A stretch of DNA of 64,000 nucleotides from Pelobates cultripes (Eukaryota; Chordata; Amphibia; Anura; Pelobatidae). The stretch covers positions 280,114,173 through 280,178,172 of the forward strand of contig OW240913.1 in NCBI GenBank assembly GCA_933207985.1, in the 5' to 3' direction. A model generated the notes under the pieces. The model was not told the origin of the DNA and did no database searches. It was given only the letters and a program-made list of their open reading frames with translations. The position numbers and the translations under genes are program-made. Position 1 is the first letter of the stretch; every line of letters begins with the position of its first letter. Positions 44,736-56,787 of the stretch are shown here, piece after piece.

Positions 44736-46027
44736 CACAAACACACACGTATACAAATGATAAAATAAAACTGTACATTAATACATAAGGAGTGTCAGTA
44801 TCCTTTTCCTTTCAAAACAGATTTAACCTTTCCCATTATGCAGCCAGACTAGTCCTGAATTGTGTGTAGGGGATATCATACCATTGACTATAAAATCTGG
44901 TGATTGGAGAGGACATTACATTTGTTTGACTTCAACACGTTGATTCTAAAACCATTCTTGTATTTGTTTAGCTGCATCAAGGATTGAATTATCATCCTAC
45001 AACAGAGGGACATAAAAGGAGAACATTGCCTGCATGCTTGGGCACATGTGTTTATGTTATGTGCCTCATATGCACTGATAAATACATCATGCAAATAAAT
45101 CACAGATGTAATGAGACACAAGATGTCTGCACATACCATTATAGATCATATTTAAAGGGACATTATCACATCTTTAGAAAAATATGCCAAAGAAGTATTT
45201 AAAGTTAATATCAATAAATAATATTTGAATAGAAGTATTGAAAGACAGCTATAACTAGAATTTCCACATCCACCATGTTTTCAGGGGCACATGTAATTTT
45301 GGTATATTTATGAAAGTCCATGAAAAGTCTTTTAGCCCTACAGTATGTATAATGCATGTTCTGCTGGATTCTTAATTTCCAAGCTACTTATAATAGTTTT
45401 ATACATCTTTTTCTGAATTCTACATAATACTGGGCAACCCTTTCCATGTTCTGTCCATCATTATGTATAAATGACATGTGTCATTAAAAACAAGGTGGAT
45501 CTGCTAACAATATATAACTAATTAACTCAACTTAACTCAACTTTAACTTATTCATGTGATGCTCCATTTTCTTTTATATTTATACTACAGATTTTGCAAA
45601 GTGACATTGCAATGAAGTTCAGTCTAGGCACAGACAGGGCACACATTGCAAATGAGGAGAAGAAAAAGAAACATATTAAATTTCTTCTCTGTATGTTACT
45701 TCTGTGGTCACTACCACATGCAAAGGTCAGAGCTTAAACCAATGGCTGACAAGAAAACAAAGTGGAAAAGCCAAGTTGCAAGATAAAGAGGTGTAGATTA
45801 GTACAGTTATTTTTTCATATTCCATAGATACATGTTTGTTAAATTTAGGAAATACGTAAACATTATATTAACATTTCTGAGAAGTGTCAGTACCCCGTTA
45901 AAGGAAGACTCTTAAGTTACAGAAGTTTTACAGAGATTTACATACCTATAGCAATCCAACCAATTTGGAAGGTATGAGTTCTGGATGGGGCATCATTGGC
46001 ACCCCCCAAAATAGTCAGGCCTGTCTG
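44736..46027. other. No recognisable gene; AT-rich
   Basis: AT-rich sequence without repeats that I recognise. Confidence 0.55.
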
Positions 46028-46530
46028 TTAAAGGACCACTATAGTGCCAGGAAAACATAATTGTTTTCCTGGCACTATAGTGCCCTGAGGGTGCCCCCAC
46101 CCTCAGGGACCCCCTCCCGCCAGGCTGGATGGCGAGGAAAGGGGTTAAACTCACCTTTATTCCAGCGCCTTGCGGGGAGCTCTCCTCCTCCTCTCCGCCT
46201 CTGATCCTCCTCTTCGGCTGAATGCGCATGCGCTGCAGGAGCTGCGCGCGCATTCAGCCGGTCTCATAGGAAAGCATTTACAATGCTTTCCTATGGACGC
46301 TTGTGTGTTCTCACTGTGATTTTCACAGTGAGAAGCACGCAAGCGCCTCTAGTGGCTGTCAATGCTACAGCCACTAGAGGATTTGGAGGCTGCATTAACC
46401 CATTTATAAACATAGCAGTTTCTCTGAAACTGCTATGTTTATAAAAAAAAGGGGTTAATCCTAGAGGGACCTGGCACCCAGACCACTTCATTAAGCTGAA
46501 GTGGTCTGGGTGCCTAGAGTGGTCCTTTAA
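46028..46530. mobile_element. MITE copy B, TTAA target, complete
   Basis: TTAA-AGGACCACTATAGTGCC to GTGCCTAGAGTGGTCCT-TTAA, body about 495 bases. It shares most of its length with copy A (16051-16493). It has an extra hairpin near the left end (ATAGTGCCAGGAAAACA mirrored by TGTTTTCCTGGCACTAT, approximately 46041-46081), and hairpins at CACTGTGATTTTCACAGTG and AACATAGCAGTTTC...GAAACTGCTATGTT. No coding function. Confidence 0.88.
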
Positions 46531-48479
46531 GGGTCCAGGGGTGCCCACAGAAGGGGTGTGACTGACAGCTTGCTGGCCCCATACACAAGCAAACCATGCA
46601 AAGAGCGCTCAGCACAGCATGCAACATGTCTAATTATGTGATCACATTGTGCTGACTGGAAAAAGTTCCCTAGTTATCTCGGATGTGGGAAACCAAGAAA
46701 TCAACCCAGGACAGCTGGACATGATCCCCAAATAGTTGGGGGCTCACTATAAAACAGAATAAGTAACTTCTGTTTCATAGAGACGTTTCCTGATCTGAGA
46801 GAGAACGATTTACAAATCAAGACTACCGCTCTAAGTTAACAGCAGCAGAAATTGTATTTTAACTATTAGAACAGCTTGAAACAAGTTAGTTATGCATTTG
46901 TATCCAATTTCTTTATTTTTCCATTAAAAAAATAAACAAATGCACAAATAATCCAATAATGCAACTGCTACTATTTCTGCTGCTACTACTACTAATAGTA
47001 TAGTACCTATGCTCATATTTTTCAAGATATTGGAAAATTCTTTATTGTCATCTTTAGAAGAGACTTTACAATTGATGAACAGGAATAAAACCTATGAACT
47101 AATGACAAGGACACCCTCTCCCTTCCTTTCCTTCATTGGCTTCAGTTTGGGGAGAATGGGAGAAAAAATAAAAACACATCATAAAAAACAAGTTAATATA
47201 TGCCATCATGGTAGAACAATACAAACTAGAAAGCATGGTTACCCATGGGTAAAGACTGATACAGAAAAAAAATGGCAGGTCATAAATGGCAGTAATTCTG
47301 GGAATCTAAAACCCAGATTTTTCAGGGCAACAGTAAAACAGTCACAAGGATATGTATAAAAATGCATCAAAGGATACAGCTTTTCTTGTGTATCACGTAT
47401 CCCTGCAAATTGTAACCAACTCATAGAAACAGTTTTTAGAAGTTGCAAACAAGTATCCACTGGACTGTAAAACAATATGCCAAGTCACAGCAGTAGTTTC
47501 CAGAAGGGGAATATTTTCTGAGTGTTTACCTTCTTAGATTGCCTTTAATAAATTTAAAAAGGCACTGCGTAGTGTTATACCTTTTTATTAAAAGTGAATT
47601 AGTGTAGACAAATGAAAACACCTACATGAGTTCAATGTGAGCTTAGTGTTAGAAGCTCACAAGTGTGTGCAATATGGGTAAAGGCAGTGGTATACATCCA
47701 TCCTAGACTCCTTCCTGTGTGAGATGATGAGAGGTCGGAAAAACACCAGAGGCTCAATCTGCTGTACAACTCCATGCTTGAACTAAGTCTTGCTTATACC
47801 AAAGTGTTTCGCCTGCCAGTTCATGATCTATTTTTACTATTTGTTTGCACTGCATTTTGATTTGATTGCCAGGGAATTTTAGTGCAAGAGTCTTTGGTAT
47901 TTTACTGTAACTCTTTTGAAACTATATTATAGGTTGTAGAAAGGTAATCCAGTAGAACCCAGTTTTGCCATGACCAATTAAATCTATCTTCATAGTAGGG
48001 CATTGAAGTTCCTAGAGTCCATGTGTGGCAATTGCTGCTCTACACCAATAGGATTCTTACATTGCTTTCCTACATGTAGAATTAATTGCATTTGGCATCA
48101 TCATGACGCTGAACATGAACACTGCTATTCTTTTTACAACCTGTAGAGGCACACTGACTGTCAAATGCACATGTTTCTGTTTCTCAGAACTTAGAACCTG
48201 ATCAGTTGGAGATGATACAAATACCATGGTTCTGAATTTATTGGAAATAAAGAGTGACATATTTATGAAGGTTAGGGAAGTGTGTTGTAAACCTAATTGA
48301 GTGAGATAAGAAATAGATTGTATGCAGTAGAGAAGATAATAAGTAAACTAAACCTTTATATGTTTTTTCAGCCAGCACGATTAGACTATTTACTTAGCTT
48401 TGAATCTTGAAGAAAAGATGATTGAGATAATGTGGAAAAGACTATCCTGCAGTAGCTAATTATTATGAAGTTCTAAAAA
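46531..48479. other. No recognisable gene
   Basis: AT-rich sequence. Weakly structured repeat at 47560-47850 ends in TTTCGCCTGCCAGTTCATGATC, which on the minus strand is a very degraded hammerhead-like remnant. Nothing else recognised. Confidence 0.5.
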
Positions 48480-48628
48480 GGTGCAGTCAGCTTGTTAGTG
48501 TTGATACCACAGGACACATTCATAAGTCTTTTGGAGTCCATGTTTCAACACTTCAGAGCTGTTTTGGCAGTACAAGGAGGACATACATGAAATTAGGCAG
48601 GTGGTTTTAATGTTGTGGTTGGTCAGTG
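48480..48628 (+). pseudogene. Tc1-like transposon right end with transposase C-terminus
   Basis: The segment ending GCAGGTGGTTTTAATGTTGT, then GGTTGGTCAGTG next to TA, is the right end of a Tc1-like element different from the one at 36368. Just before it, broken frames give remains of a transposase C-terminus of the form VESM...RAVLAVQGG. The rest of the element is absent. Confidence 0.7.
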
Positions 48629-48699
48629 TATACCATTCTGGCGTGATAATATTAAGGATGTATCATAGCTTGACATCTGTGACAAAGAACATGGCTTTC

Positions 48700-48996
48700 T
48701 TAGCAGCCAAAGGTGAGAATGAATGCTGCCAGAGGTGCCTGCGTGCATTCAAACTCGCCCATAGGAAAGCATTACTCAGTGCTTTTCTACGGGGATCTTT
48801 TTTGACGCTGGACTACGTGAGGACATCCAAAGTCAAATAAGTGCAATTTACTCAATGTAAATCATGGTATCAGCATTTAGTGGCTGTCAGTTTCTCTGAA
48901 ACTGCTATGTTTACAGCTGCAGGGTTAAAACTAGTGGGACCTGGCACCCAGACCACTTCGTTGAGCTGTAGTTGTCTGCGTGCCTATAGTGGTCCT
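48700..48996. mobile_element. MITE copy D, decayed
   Basis: Right end CTGCGTGCCTATAGTGGTCCT followed by TTAG (a decayed TTAA). It shares TTTCTCTGAAACTGCTATGT and GACCTGGCACCCAGACCAC with copies A and B, and GACGCTGGACTACGTGAGGA with copy C. The left end is not recognisable. Confidence 0.68.
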
Positions 48997-49074
48997 TTAG
49001 GGATAAAAAAAGTTCAGTGGTGTAGCCCAAAGGGTAAAGACAAGAGATATGAACATACACAAGCTAGAAACTGT

Positions 49075-49391
49075 CACGGCCCCCGGTAAAAAAAAGCTGG
49101 GGTGCGTCCGTCTCCTCCATAAATGGCAAACAAAATGGCGCCGACCACGAGGTCGCGACCATTTGTAGTTACCCCTCCAAGGGTCATGAAAACGTGCGTG
49201 TGACGTCACAACGTTGATGCACACTCACGTTCTGGGGTCAGAGGCCAAGCTCTGACCAATCACAGCACAAGGAGGGGTATGTAAACCCCTGAAGTTCCCT
49301 AGCCCATTGCTTTGTCGTGGTTTCAGTTCCTGGTTCCTGAGAGTGCATTTTCCTTGTTCTTGTTATTTGATCTTCCCGGTATTTTGACAGG
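49075..49391. mobile_element. Possible truncated LTR
   Basis: Begins TGTCACGGCCCCCGG, like the LTR at 24119, and reaches TTTTGACA about 317 bases later. It is GC-rich with a CCAATCACAGCACAAGGAGG stretch. No target duplication was found (GAAAC on the left, GGTCT on the right), so the boundaries are unsure. Confidence 0.42.
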
Positions 49392-49869
49392 TCTGTGGGG
49401 GGTGATTATGTATCAAGTCCCATATCCTCACATTTTGTAATCAATGAGCTAAAATAAGTATACTTCTTGAATAGTGCACAACAGTGTGAAACAAAAAGAA
49501 TATAGCAATACAAAATAGTGACTTTGATGACCACATTGCTTGCATTGTTCTTTATTTTTATTGTGCAAAGATTGACATACAGATTTGAAATGCCATGACG
49601 GCAGTAATAATCATTCTAGGAACATACATCAAAATGTTGTGACATAGCATTTGAGGTTCACTCACATTTTTGTTTTCAAAAAAAGCTAATTGCTTATAAT
49701 ATTGACTTTGTTAAAATATATCCACAAATGTAATGGAAATACAAACAACAGAAGCTGCACAATTTAACTAATTACCTTTATGTTTCACTGAATTTCATTT
49801 TCCACCTTTGACACTGAAAGAACATGAAGCTTAGTAACTATATAGTATTAGTAAAAAAAACAAAAAACA
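49392..49869. other. No recognisable gene; AT-rich
   Basis: AT-rich sequence; nothing identified. Confidence 0.55.
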
Positions 49870-50843
49870 ACTGTAACGGCACCCCCAGGCATAAAAGGGG
49901 TTAAAAGCCGTTTAGGAGATATTCCCTTCCAAATTCACAGGCAGCTACCAAAGACACCAATCTGTCGAACAGGAACCATACGAATGCTGTAAACAGCCGA
50001 ACAAGAAAAACCATACAAAAGGTTTACACTCCTGGCAGTCGAACTGGAACGGCATACAATCAAATGCCCCCAAGAACGAGACAAGGCTCCGTGTTGAGGG
50101 TCAAAACAGGAACAGACAGAGCTGTGTTTTTATTGTTCTTATATACAAATTCTTACACATTAGTACCACCCACAGAGTCTTGTGGAACATCCAATCAAAC
50201 ACGTAATATACGTTTTAATATACAATGAACACTCACATTCATTCCAGCAAAATCCTCCCCTCTGCCTTTGATACTGAACACATCGGGCTAACGTAATTAC
50301 AGTTTTATAGAATATTCATAACTTTAAAAGTATACATCACATTCACATAACTTACATTTTCAGACTCAGCATATTCCAAATACAAACATACTCAAAAATC
50401 AGACAATTCCCTGTTATAAAACAGTGTTTTATAAGTTGGGTCGAAAGTCCTTTGTGACCACTGAAGCATGGCTTTTCCAGCCCAAACCAGTTCTACAGAG
50501 TCCTCTATCCTGGAGATAATTGGCTTAACTGGGTGTGGTAAGCCAACTATCTCCAGGTACAGAAAATATCTCTATTCACAACAACAGCAAAAATACACAA
50601 AAATACATCATTCCTATCATACTGAACAGAACCCCCGCATTCAACCTATCCCCAGATGGCTTGGATCTGAGCGCTCAATATATCCAAACAGCGCTCCGAT
50701 CCCACAAACACAGTCAAATCGCCATGGGGTTTAAGTTTAGCATGGGCTGATGAGAGGGGCCATCGTCATGAGGCAGGAGGCTGGCAATCAGGCTTCTCCA
50801 TAATCCAGTGGTGAGGTTAATTTCGCCACAAACACTATATTTA
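49870..50843 (-). mobile_element. Possible long solo LTR, antisense
   Basis: Starts TGTAACGGCACCCCCAGGC and runs to about TTTCGCCACAAACA. It is a coherent block, GC-balanced against AT-rich flanks, with a polyadenylation-like AATAAA on the minus strand near 50130-50135, which suggests that orientation. It includes a hairpin near 50508-50556 (CCTGGAGATAATTGGCTTA against TAAGCCAACTATCTCCAGG, allowing a mismatch). Target duplications were not found and no coding region is attached, so LTR status is inferred. Confidence 0.4.
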
Positions 50844-51188
50844 AAAACCTTACCATGCAGCACATTCCCCTTCTTCTAATTAGGCATTTTACTAAAATTT
50901 ATAAAATTGCCAAATAACCACTAATAATCCACTAGCATTGTCAGAGCATTGATGGGCTTACTACCAGTGACACAGCTGTATGTATTAACTCTAACACCTT
51001 CTTCAATAAGACCTCTTTTCAGCCCTAATAAATATAAACCAAGTGGTTGGAACAAAGGAATATTGACATAGGAATATGAGGCAATGAGTGTCATATTGAA
51101 ACAATCTTACGATCTGAATGGCAGTTATTAATTACTCATTGCCCATTATGCCCATGACAGTAAGTAATGTTTATCTAGCCTTTGGATA
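50844..51188. other. No recognisable gene
   Basis: AT-rich stretch before the next MITE. Confidence 0.5.
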
Positions 51189-51634
51189 TTAAGGGGCAAC
51201 TGTCATTTCCCAAGATTTTATTACATTTCCCAAATACCATGCTTACTTTTCCCAATATTTAAAACATTTTATTTATGATTGGTGAAAAATGCTATTAAAA
51301 ATAGAAATGCAAATCACTTTATCCTGCAAATGGGCGCCTCCATCTTAGCCCACTGTCAGTCTGTTTTTATAGGCTCTGTCCTTTGCAACTAGCAGTCAGG
51401 ATAGAGAGAGCATACAGAGAAGATGAGAAATTAAACAATGTTGATACTTCTTCTCCTTGTTTGCAATGTGTGCCATAGCATTTCTCTGCCTGAACTGAAT
51501 TATGATGTAATTTTCTAAATCTGTAATATGAATTCTAATGAAAATGAAGAATATTCGTTAACAGAAGTTATAGAGGATTTTCAATGTTTTATTCAGTTGG
51601 TGTACATTCCAGGGAAGCGACAGTTACCCTTTAA
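51189..51634. mobile_element. TTAA MITE, 438-bp body
   Basis: TTAA-GGGGCAACTGTC at the left and GACAGTTACCCT-TTAA at the right: inverted ends flanked by TTAA. Internal words CTCTGTCCTTTGCAACTAGC and TTAGCCCACTGTCAGTC recur in the copies at 35491-36042 and, faintly, near 25330-25520. No coding region. Confidence 0.82.
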
Positions 51635-51653
51635 ATATTCTATGGCACATGCT

Positions 51654-51732
51654 TTAACCCCTTAAGGACACATGACTTGTGTACATTTCATGATTCCCTT
51701 TTATTCCAGAAGTTTGCTCCTTAAGGGGTTAA
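51654..51732. mobile_element. Small TTAA MITE, copy 4
   Basis: TTAACCCCTTAAGGACACA to CCTTAAGGGGTTAA, the same 79-80 bp element as at 16490 and 16666. Confidence 0.82.
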
Positions 51733-51904
51733 AATGTCATGCATGCTTAAGAAATAACCATTTTTAATCAAACAGTAATTAAGAGAACAGTGAGAGCAGG
51801 GAAAACTTTAATAGATTGACCTTTAGTTACTTCATGTTCATGTTTCAAACATATTTCAGCTCACATTTCCTATGCAGCTTGTATGTGTGTGATTGTGCGC
51901 GGGA
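51733..51904. other. No recognisable feature
   Basis: Short AT-rich stretch before the CpG-rich duplication. Confidence 0.5.
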
Positions 51905-52925
51905 GTGCTGGCATACTAGCTAAGCCAAAAAAGGCGAAACAATTAAAGCTAGGTTTGGTGGCAGGTGAGGCCCTGCTAGATGCCAAGCGGTGTGAGAGGC
52001 TCTATCTATGCGTTGGTGCGAGGAGATATCGTGGCCACTGAAACGTTGTGGCGGGGTGTCGGCCTCTCGGTGACAGTTAAACATAAGATAGAATGGAAGT
52101 GACAGGTGAGGCCCTCCCTATGCCACAATGCGAGGCGACTAACTATGATTTGGCCCGAGGGGCGTACTACCTCCGAGTATGAGGATGGGTGTTGGCCTCA
52201 CGGGACCACTAACCTAAGGTGAAGAAGCCAGGGGGAATTACAACTAGTGGACACCTAGGACCCTGACAGCCAGCCACAGCTAAGTAAGAGGGGAGGGAAA
52301 GTAGTGTGAGAGGACGTATGTGACGAAACGGGCATCGAAAAAAAACATTGAGGGTGAACGAGGAAGTAGCGCAGGGCCGACCGTAACTGAAGTGCAGAGT
52401 AAGCACGTACAGAGTCCAGGTGATCAGGCCGTATGGAGCATGCTCGGCAACAGGTAATAGAATTTGTGTTGGTGTAAAGCCCACGGGGCTCACAAGACCC
52501 AGGGAGTGTGCGTGTGTGCGCTGGCATACTAGCTAAAGCCAAAAGGCGAAACAATTAAGACTAGGTTTGGTGACAGGTGAGGCCCTGCTAGATGCCAAGC
52601 TGCGTGAGAGGCTCTATCTATGCGTTGGCACGAGGGGATAACGTGGCCACTGAACGTTGTGGCGGTGTGTCGGCCTCTCGGTGACAGTTAAACATAAGAT
52701 AGAATGGGAGTGACAGGTGAGGCCCTCTCTATGCCACAATGCGAGGCGACTAACTATGATTTGGCCCGAGGAGCGTAGTACCTCCGAGTAGGAGGATGGG
52801 TGTTGGCCTTGCAGGACCACTAACCTAAGGCGAAGAAGCCATAGGGGAATTACAACTATTGGACACCTAGGACCCTGACAGCCAGCCACAGCTAACTAAG
52901 AGGGGTGGATAGCGAGTGAGAGAGA
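51905..52925. repeat. CpG-rich tandem duplication, 613-bp period, 141-bp subunits
   Basis: The sequence from GCTGGCATACTAGCTAA onward (51908) recurs at 52521, a shift of 613 bases, and stays closely similar for about 400 bases to GACAGCCAGCCACAGCTAA (52287 and 52897). About 205 bases of non-repeated sequence (52310-52517) lie between. Within each copy the phrase CAGGTGAGGCCCT occurs twice, about 141 bases apart (51962 and 52103 in the first). The segment is much richer in CpG than its surroundings. I do not recognise it; an LTR, a LINE 5' promoter with monomers, or a host duplication are all possible. Confidence 0.75.
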
Positions 52926-53784
52926 AAGGATGTACCTGAGGAACAAAAAACATTTGGAGGGGGTGCAGGAAAATAATGTAGCACGAGGAGCATGGCGGGC
53001 AAACGTGATCCAGCCAAATAGGGAAACGAAAACATAAAAGAAGAATGCGGGTCGGGCTCTGCAACGGGACTGAAAACCCTGGTACGACAGCATACGAAAA
53101 CTGGTTTGAGCAATGTGTTCATCCAAACATAAAAATAGCTTATGACGTGAAAAAATGCAAACTGCAGATAAAAAACTAAAAATCCATCAGCAACCGGCTG
53201 TATACATTCCCAGCAAACCGTCTGCATGGGTCTACAGAGACATCACTACGATGTGCAATTTGAAAACCCACCATACTGGGTCAAATCCGAGCGCTAATAG
53301 CTAAATACTTAGATGCATGTTAATTTTTTATTTTTTTTATTTATTCTTTTTTTTTTTTTATATAACATTAGTATATTTATTTATTTGTTTAAACATGATT
53401 GACTTTGATCTGTGAAGTCTCCAAGACCCCTAGATGTGGAGACTCCGTGTCAGAGAAGGTACAGAAAATTCTAATAAGCTTAAACAGATGTGTCATTATT
53501 GGCAATTGCAGTATAAAATAAGCGCTGCGTGGTTTAGGTCCCAAGGAAACTGCCTTTTTTTTATTCCTTTAACAGTCACAGAACTTGCAAATCTCACATT
53601 TTCATTAGCAGCTAATATCTTTCAGCAAACATTTACAAAGAGAAAAAGAAAAACAACTGAAGCATGCTTAGAAAAAAAAAGCCTCATGCATAACAGAAAG
53701 CCAGAAGATGACAGGAGAACGAAGTAAAAGTAATAAATAACAACAAAAAAGGACTGGAAAATATACTCGATACATGATAAAAGT
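52926..53784. other. Unassigned sequence, CpG-rich then T-rich
   Basis: 52926-53300 continues the GC-balanced style and may belong to the same unidentified element. 53326-53370 is a T-rich low-complexity stretch. The rest is AT-rich. Confidence 0.45.
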
Positions 53785-53800
53785 GTGCCTGACAGTTTTT
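53785..53800. repeat. Target-site duplication, 16 bp (left)
   Basis: GTGCCTGACAGTTTTT, repeated at 56927-56942. Read on the minus strand it begins with AAAAA, which fits the L1 endonuclease preference for TT/AAAA. Confidence 0.85.
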
Positions 53801-55719
53801 TTTTTTTAAATTCTTTATTTTTCTTGTGCATTTGATTACATAACAGAGGTATCTGTAGTGCCACAACAGCGATTACAGGCAGTTCAATGGCTTACATTGT
53901 CATGGCAGAAATAAACAGCACATTTTTTGTAATGAGAAAAATAACAGACTGGAAACACTTTAAAGATTTTAAACATGCTATATACAGGCTAGCTTTGTAT
54001 GACTGTTGCGGTGGGTCCCGATGGGGTTTCGAGCTTGAGACAGTAAACATACAGTGGTACTAGAGATTGGAGTAGTCAAGTGCTTAGAGAGTGGATTCAG
54101 GTTAAATTCGTAGTCATATTGTATAAGCACGGTTGCAGTTAGCAGTAACTTGGTGAATAACTACATTAAAAAGTTAAACTGTGTGTATTTAAGCTTAGAC
54201 ACCACATACAGCAGTTAACATTGCTAGAGTTAGCCTTCATTGTGTAGTCCTGTTTCTATTCACTCTGAGCCTAAAGGTACCCTGCCTAAAAACAATGGTA
54301 ACATTCAAAAGCAGTTAGTGGAATCTGCACATTTTTAAGATTATGACACAATATTTATATATATTCGAAGAGTACATGAACTGAATAACAGAGAACGTAT
54401 AGCATGGCATAAATTGGTGCCTAAAGTAGAATAAAATAAAATAAAATAGAATTTGTGATTACATTGGATATCCCTTTATTATGTCCTATTTCCTGGCGAC
54501 CTATTCTTAGTATATGCGCATAGACCACCTGAAATGGGCAGTAATAGGTGCCTACAGCTGATAATATAAAAACTGGTTAAACGTAAGGTGTGGATATCAT
54601 TCTACATGGTACTCCCATAGGAGATGCATGGGTGCATGTCTAAGGTGGTGATTACAGTAGTAGCACAGGTTGGTAAGATTACATAGTTAGGCATATTGAC
54701 TTAAATCCTGTGTCTGCATCAGCGATCAGCCACTGGGAGTGTATATAGGTCGCTAATAGTAGTTAAAACTGTTAGGTGCGATACTGCTTGCGCACTGGTG
54801 TGATATACCGTGGAGCTTAATCGGCTCGCCAGTTGGCATAGAGCTGGGCTAAGCATTTTGTGTTTGTATGCGTTGAGATCATTAAACCATTGGGTTATGA
54901 GCCTGGACCTAGATAGCTGCTTATTTGATCAAGACCACAATATTAGCAACCAAAGATATTAAGCTTAGTCATTACTGTCTCATAGGGTACCCTGTTATTA
55001 TGCATAGGCTATGTTGGTGTGGGTATCTAAGGGAACACTCAGTTAGTAAAGTTTTGCTAAGTTTTATGTGATTAGGCTTAGGCCTGACATGACATTAGCT
55101 CCACTAACCCTAGTTTTGGTTGAGAGTAGAGTAACAAATTGCCTAGCACTGCAGTATACTTCTTGGTCTAACTTATAACTTTAAACATGAAACATTGTAC
55201 ATTCCGCAGCTGAGTGGGTGAGATGTCCAGCAGTGGCATCGGCCTGGGTTGAGGGGTGCCGTTAAATAGAGTTAGCCCTCGCGAGAAGTGGGCTGCAGGC
55301 CCTTAGTTTTGGTGGAGTCAACCAATGTTCTGGTTCGGAGGTGGCAGGGAGTTCTGTAATGTCACCAAGTCAAAGTGAAGAATCGAGTGGTAATGTCACT
55401 TGGGATGGGTCTCTTGTAAGTTGCATAAGAAGTACCGTACTCTCGAGAGGCCAAGGGCAGGTGAGTATGTCCTGGAGTGATGTAGTCGTCAAGGTTGTTG
55501 ATCCGCGTTGGATCCCTTTGAGCCTCGGGTGGTCAGGAAGAGGGTAAGACTGTAGTGTGTCGTTTTTGGGGAGGGGGGTCAATGTTAGCCAATCCTGGGT
55601 TTGTTGAGATTCTTGGCAGTTTAGTCGGGCAGGTGTAGGATATTGCGGGTGGTCCCGGCGTCCTTATAATCATTGCCTTAATTGGTGGTAGGGTTGGAGC
55701 GTGGGCCCTACGGCTCTTC
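53801..55719 (-). other. Long 3' region of the ORF1-only element
   Basis: No frame here shows the L1 endonuclease start, the FADD reverse-transcriptase box or the C-terminal cysteine motif. It ends in AAT-rich sequence with AATAAAGAATTTAA (minus strand, near 53806-53819) followed by the A tail. It is either a true long 3' untranslated region or ORF2 remains too decayed or rearranged to see. The intact ORF1 next to it argues against general decay. Confidence 0.6.
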
Positions 55720-56787
55720 CTAGGTGGTGACCGAGGCGTATGTGACCGGTGTGTTGTTTCGCGGTACAAAAGGGGGGCAGTTGTCCGGGTCCAAGCTGTG
55801 AGCCGGGGTGGTGGGGGCTCGGTGATCTGCTTGGGAGAGAGAGTCCCGCGGTAGGCCCATGGCCTGTAGAAGATCCACTGCGTCCTGTGGGCCGTGGATT
55901 TGGTGAGTTGTTTCTCCCTGTTGCACAAGGAGTGTGTGGGCTGACCTCCAGCGGTAGGAGATTTTGTGCCTCTGGAGTGCGGCAGTGAGGGGTCTGAGTG
56001 ATCTACGCCACGCCAAAGTACCGTTCGAGAGGTCATTATAGAATGTTAGCTTCATATTCTCAAAATGCACAGGAGTTTTTCCCCGAAGGGCAGTGAGGAG
56101 CGATGCTTTGTCTGCTCTATTTTTGAAGATAAGGATAGTGTCCCTTGTGGCCGCGTCTGGGGCCCTGGCAGGTTTCGGGATCCGGAATAGATCTGTGGGA
56201 GTGATGGGTTTAGTTTGACCTGGGGGCAGTATAGTGGTTAGCAGGCACCTGATCGTGTGTGGCAGTTCTACCTCCGGTAGCCCCTCCGGGATCCCCCTGA
56301 CCTTTATGTTGTGTCTCCTTCTTGCGTCCTCCTGGGCGTCCAGGCGTCTTTCAAGTATCGTGTTTTTGCGGCTCAGTTCTTGCACGTCTCTCTGTAATGT
56401 GGTTATGGTGCGCTGACTTTCTTGAGAGGAGTCCTCTAGCACAGCCATTCGGCCTATGAGGCCCTGCAGCGTTGACCTTAATGCTGTGACATCCGCAAGG
56501 ATGTTTTTCTGCAAATCTGCTAGTAGGGTTTTCAGCACCCCTGTGGTCACCAGGTCGGCATCAGGATCTGTCCTTGCTTTGCCTGGTTGTGTCCTTGGTG
56601 TTGGGTCAGGGGCTCGGTAGTACTCCTCCTCTGCCCCCTCTGAGCAGTCGTCCGAGAAGTCCGTGCAGCCTCCGTGCAGCGCCGCCATATTGGCCTCACT
56701 CGGGCCGCGTGTTTGCCGCCACATTTCCCCTATTGTTAGTCCTGGGGTTGTTTTGTCCGGCATCTGTTTTTTATTTTTGCGTCCCAT
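55720..56787 (-). CDS. L1-type ORF1 protein (RNA-binding, coiled coil plus RRM)
   Basis: 355 codons, uninterrupted. In L1 elements this protein forms trimers, coats the element's RNA and acts as a nucleic-acid chaperone in the ribonucleoprotein. Order: a basic start (MGRKNKKQ), an acidic Ser/Glu-rich stretch (about residues 40-65), and a coiled coil with heptad-like leucines (about 85-155: LKTLLADLQKNILADV, then LQRDVQELSRKNTILERRLD). Next is the RRM-like domain, which opens DARRRHNIKVRGIPEGLPE (about 152-170) and includes RDTILIFKNRADK. The C-terminal domain follows with FYNDLSNGTLAWRRSLRPLT and YRWRSAHTLLV (about 245-290). The tail (290-355) is proline-rich. I chose the ATG at 56787 because it directly follows the leader and gives the full N-terminus. 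The product name rests on recognised motifs. Confidence 0.88.
   Translation of the reverse strand: MGRKNKKQMPDKTTPGLTIGEMWRQTRGPSEANMAALHGGCTDFSDDCSEGAEEEYYRAPDPTPRTQPGKARTDPDADLVTTGVLKTLLADLQKNILADVTALRSTLQGLIGRMAVLEDSSQESQRTITTLQRDVQELSRKNTILERRLDAQEDARRRHNIKVRGIPEGLPEVELPHTIRCLLTTILPPGQTKPITPTDLFRIPKPARAPDAATRDTILIFKNRADKASLLTALRGKTPVHFENMKLTFYNDLSNGTLAWRRSLRPLTAALQRHKISYRWRSAHTLLVQQGETTHQIHGPQDAVDLLQAMGLPRDSLSQADHRAPTTPAHSLDPDNCPPFVPRNNTPVTYASVTT

Noticed and set aside
47795..47840. Minus-strand hammerhead-like string ATCATGA...GCGAAAC
   Set aside because: Two core positions differ from CTGANGA and no stem I can be drawn.
52030..52045. CTGAAACGTTG string
   Set aside because: Has GAAACG but no CTGANGA core or paired stems nearby.
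55533..56036. 167-codon minus-strand open frame overlapping ORF1
   Set aside because: A different phase of the GC-rich end of ORF1; no endonuclease or other ORF2 feature.
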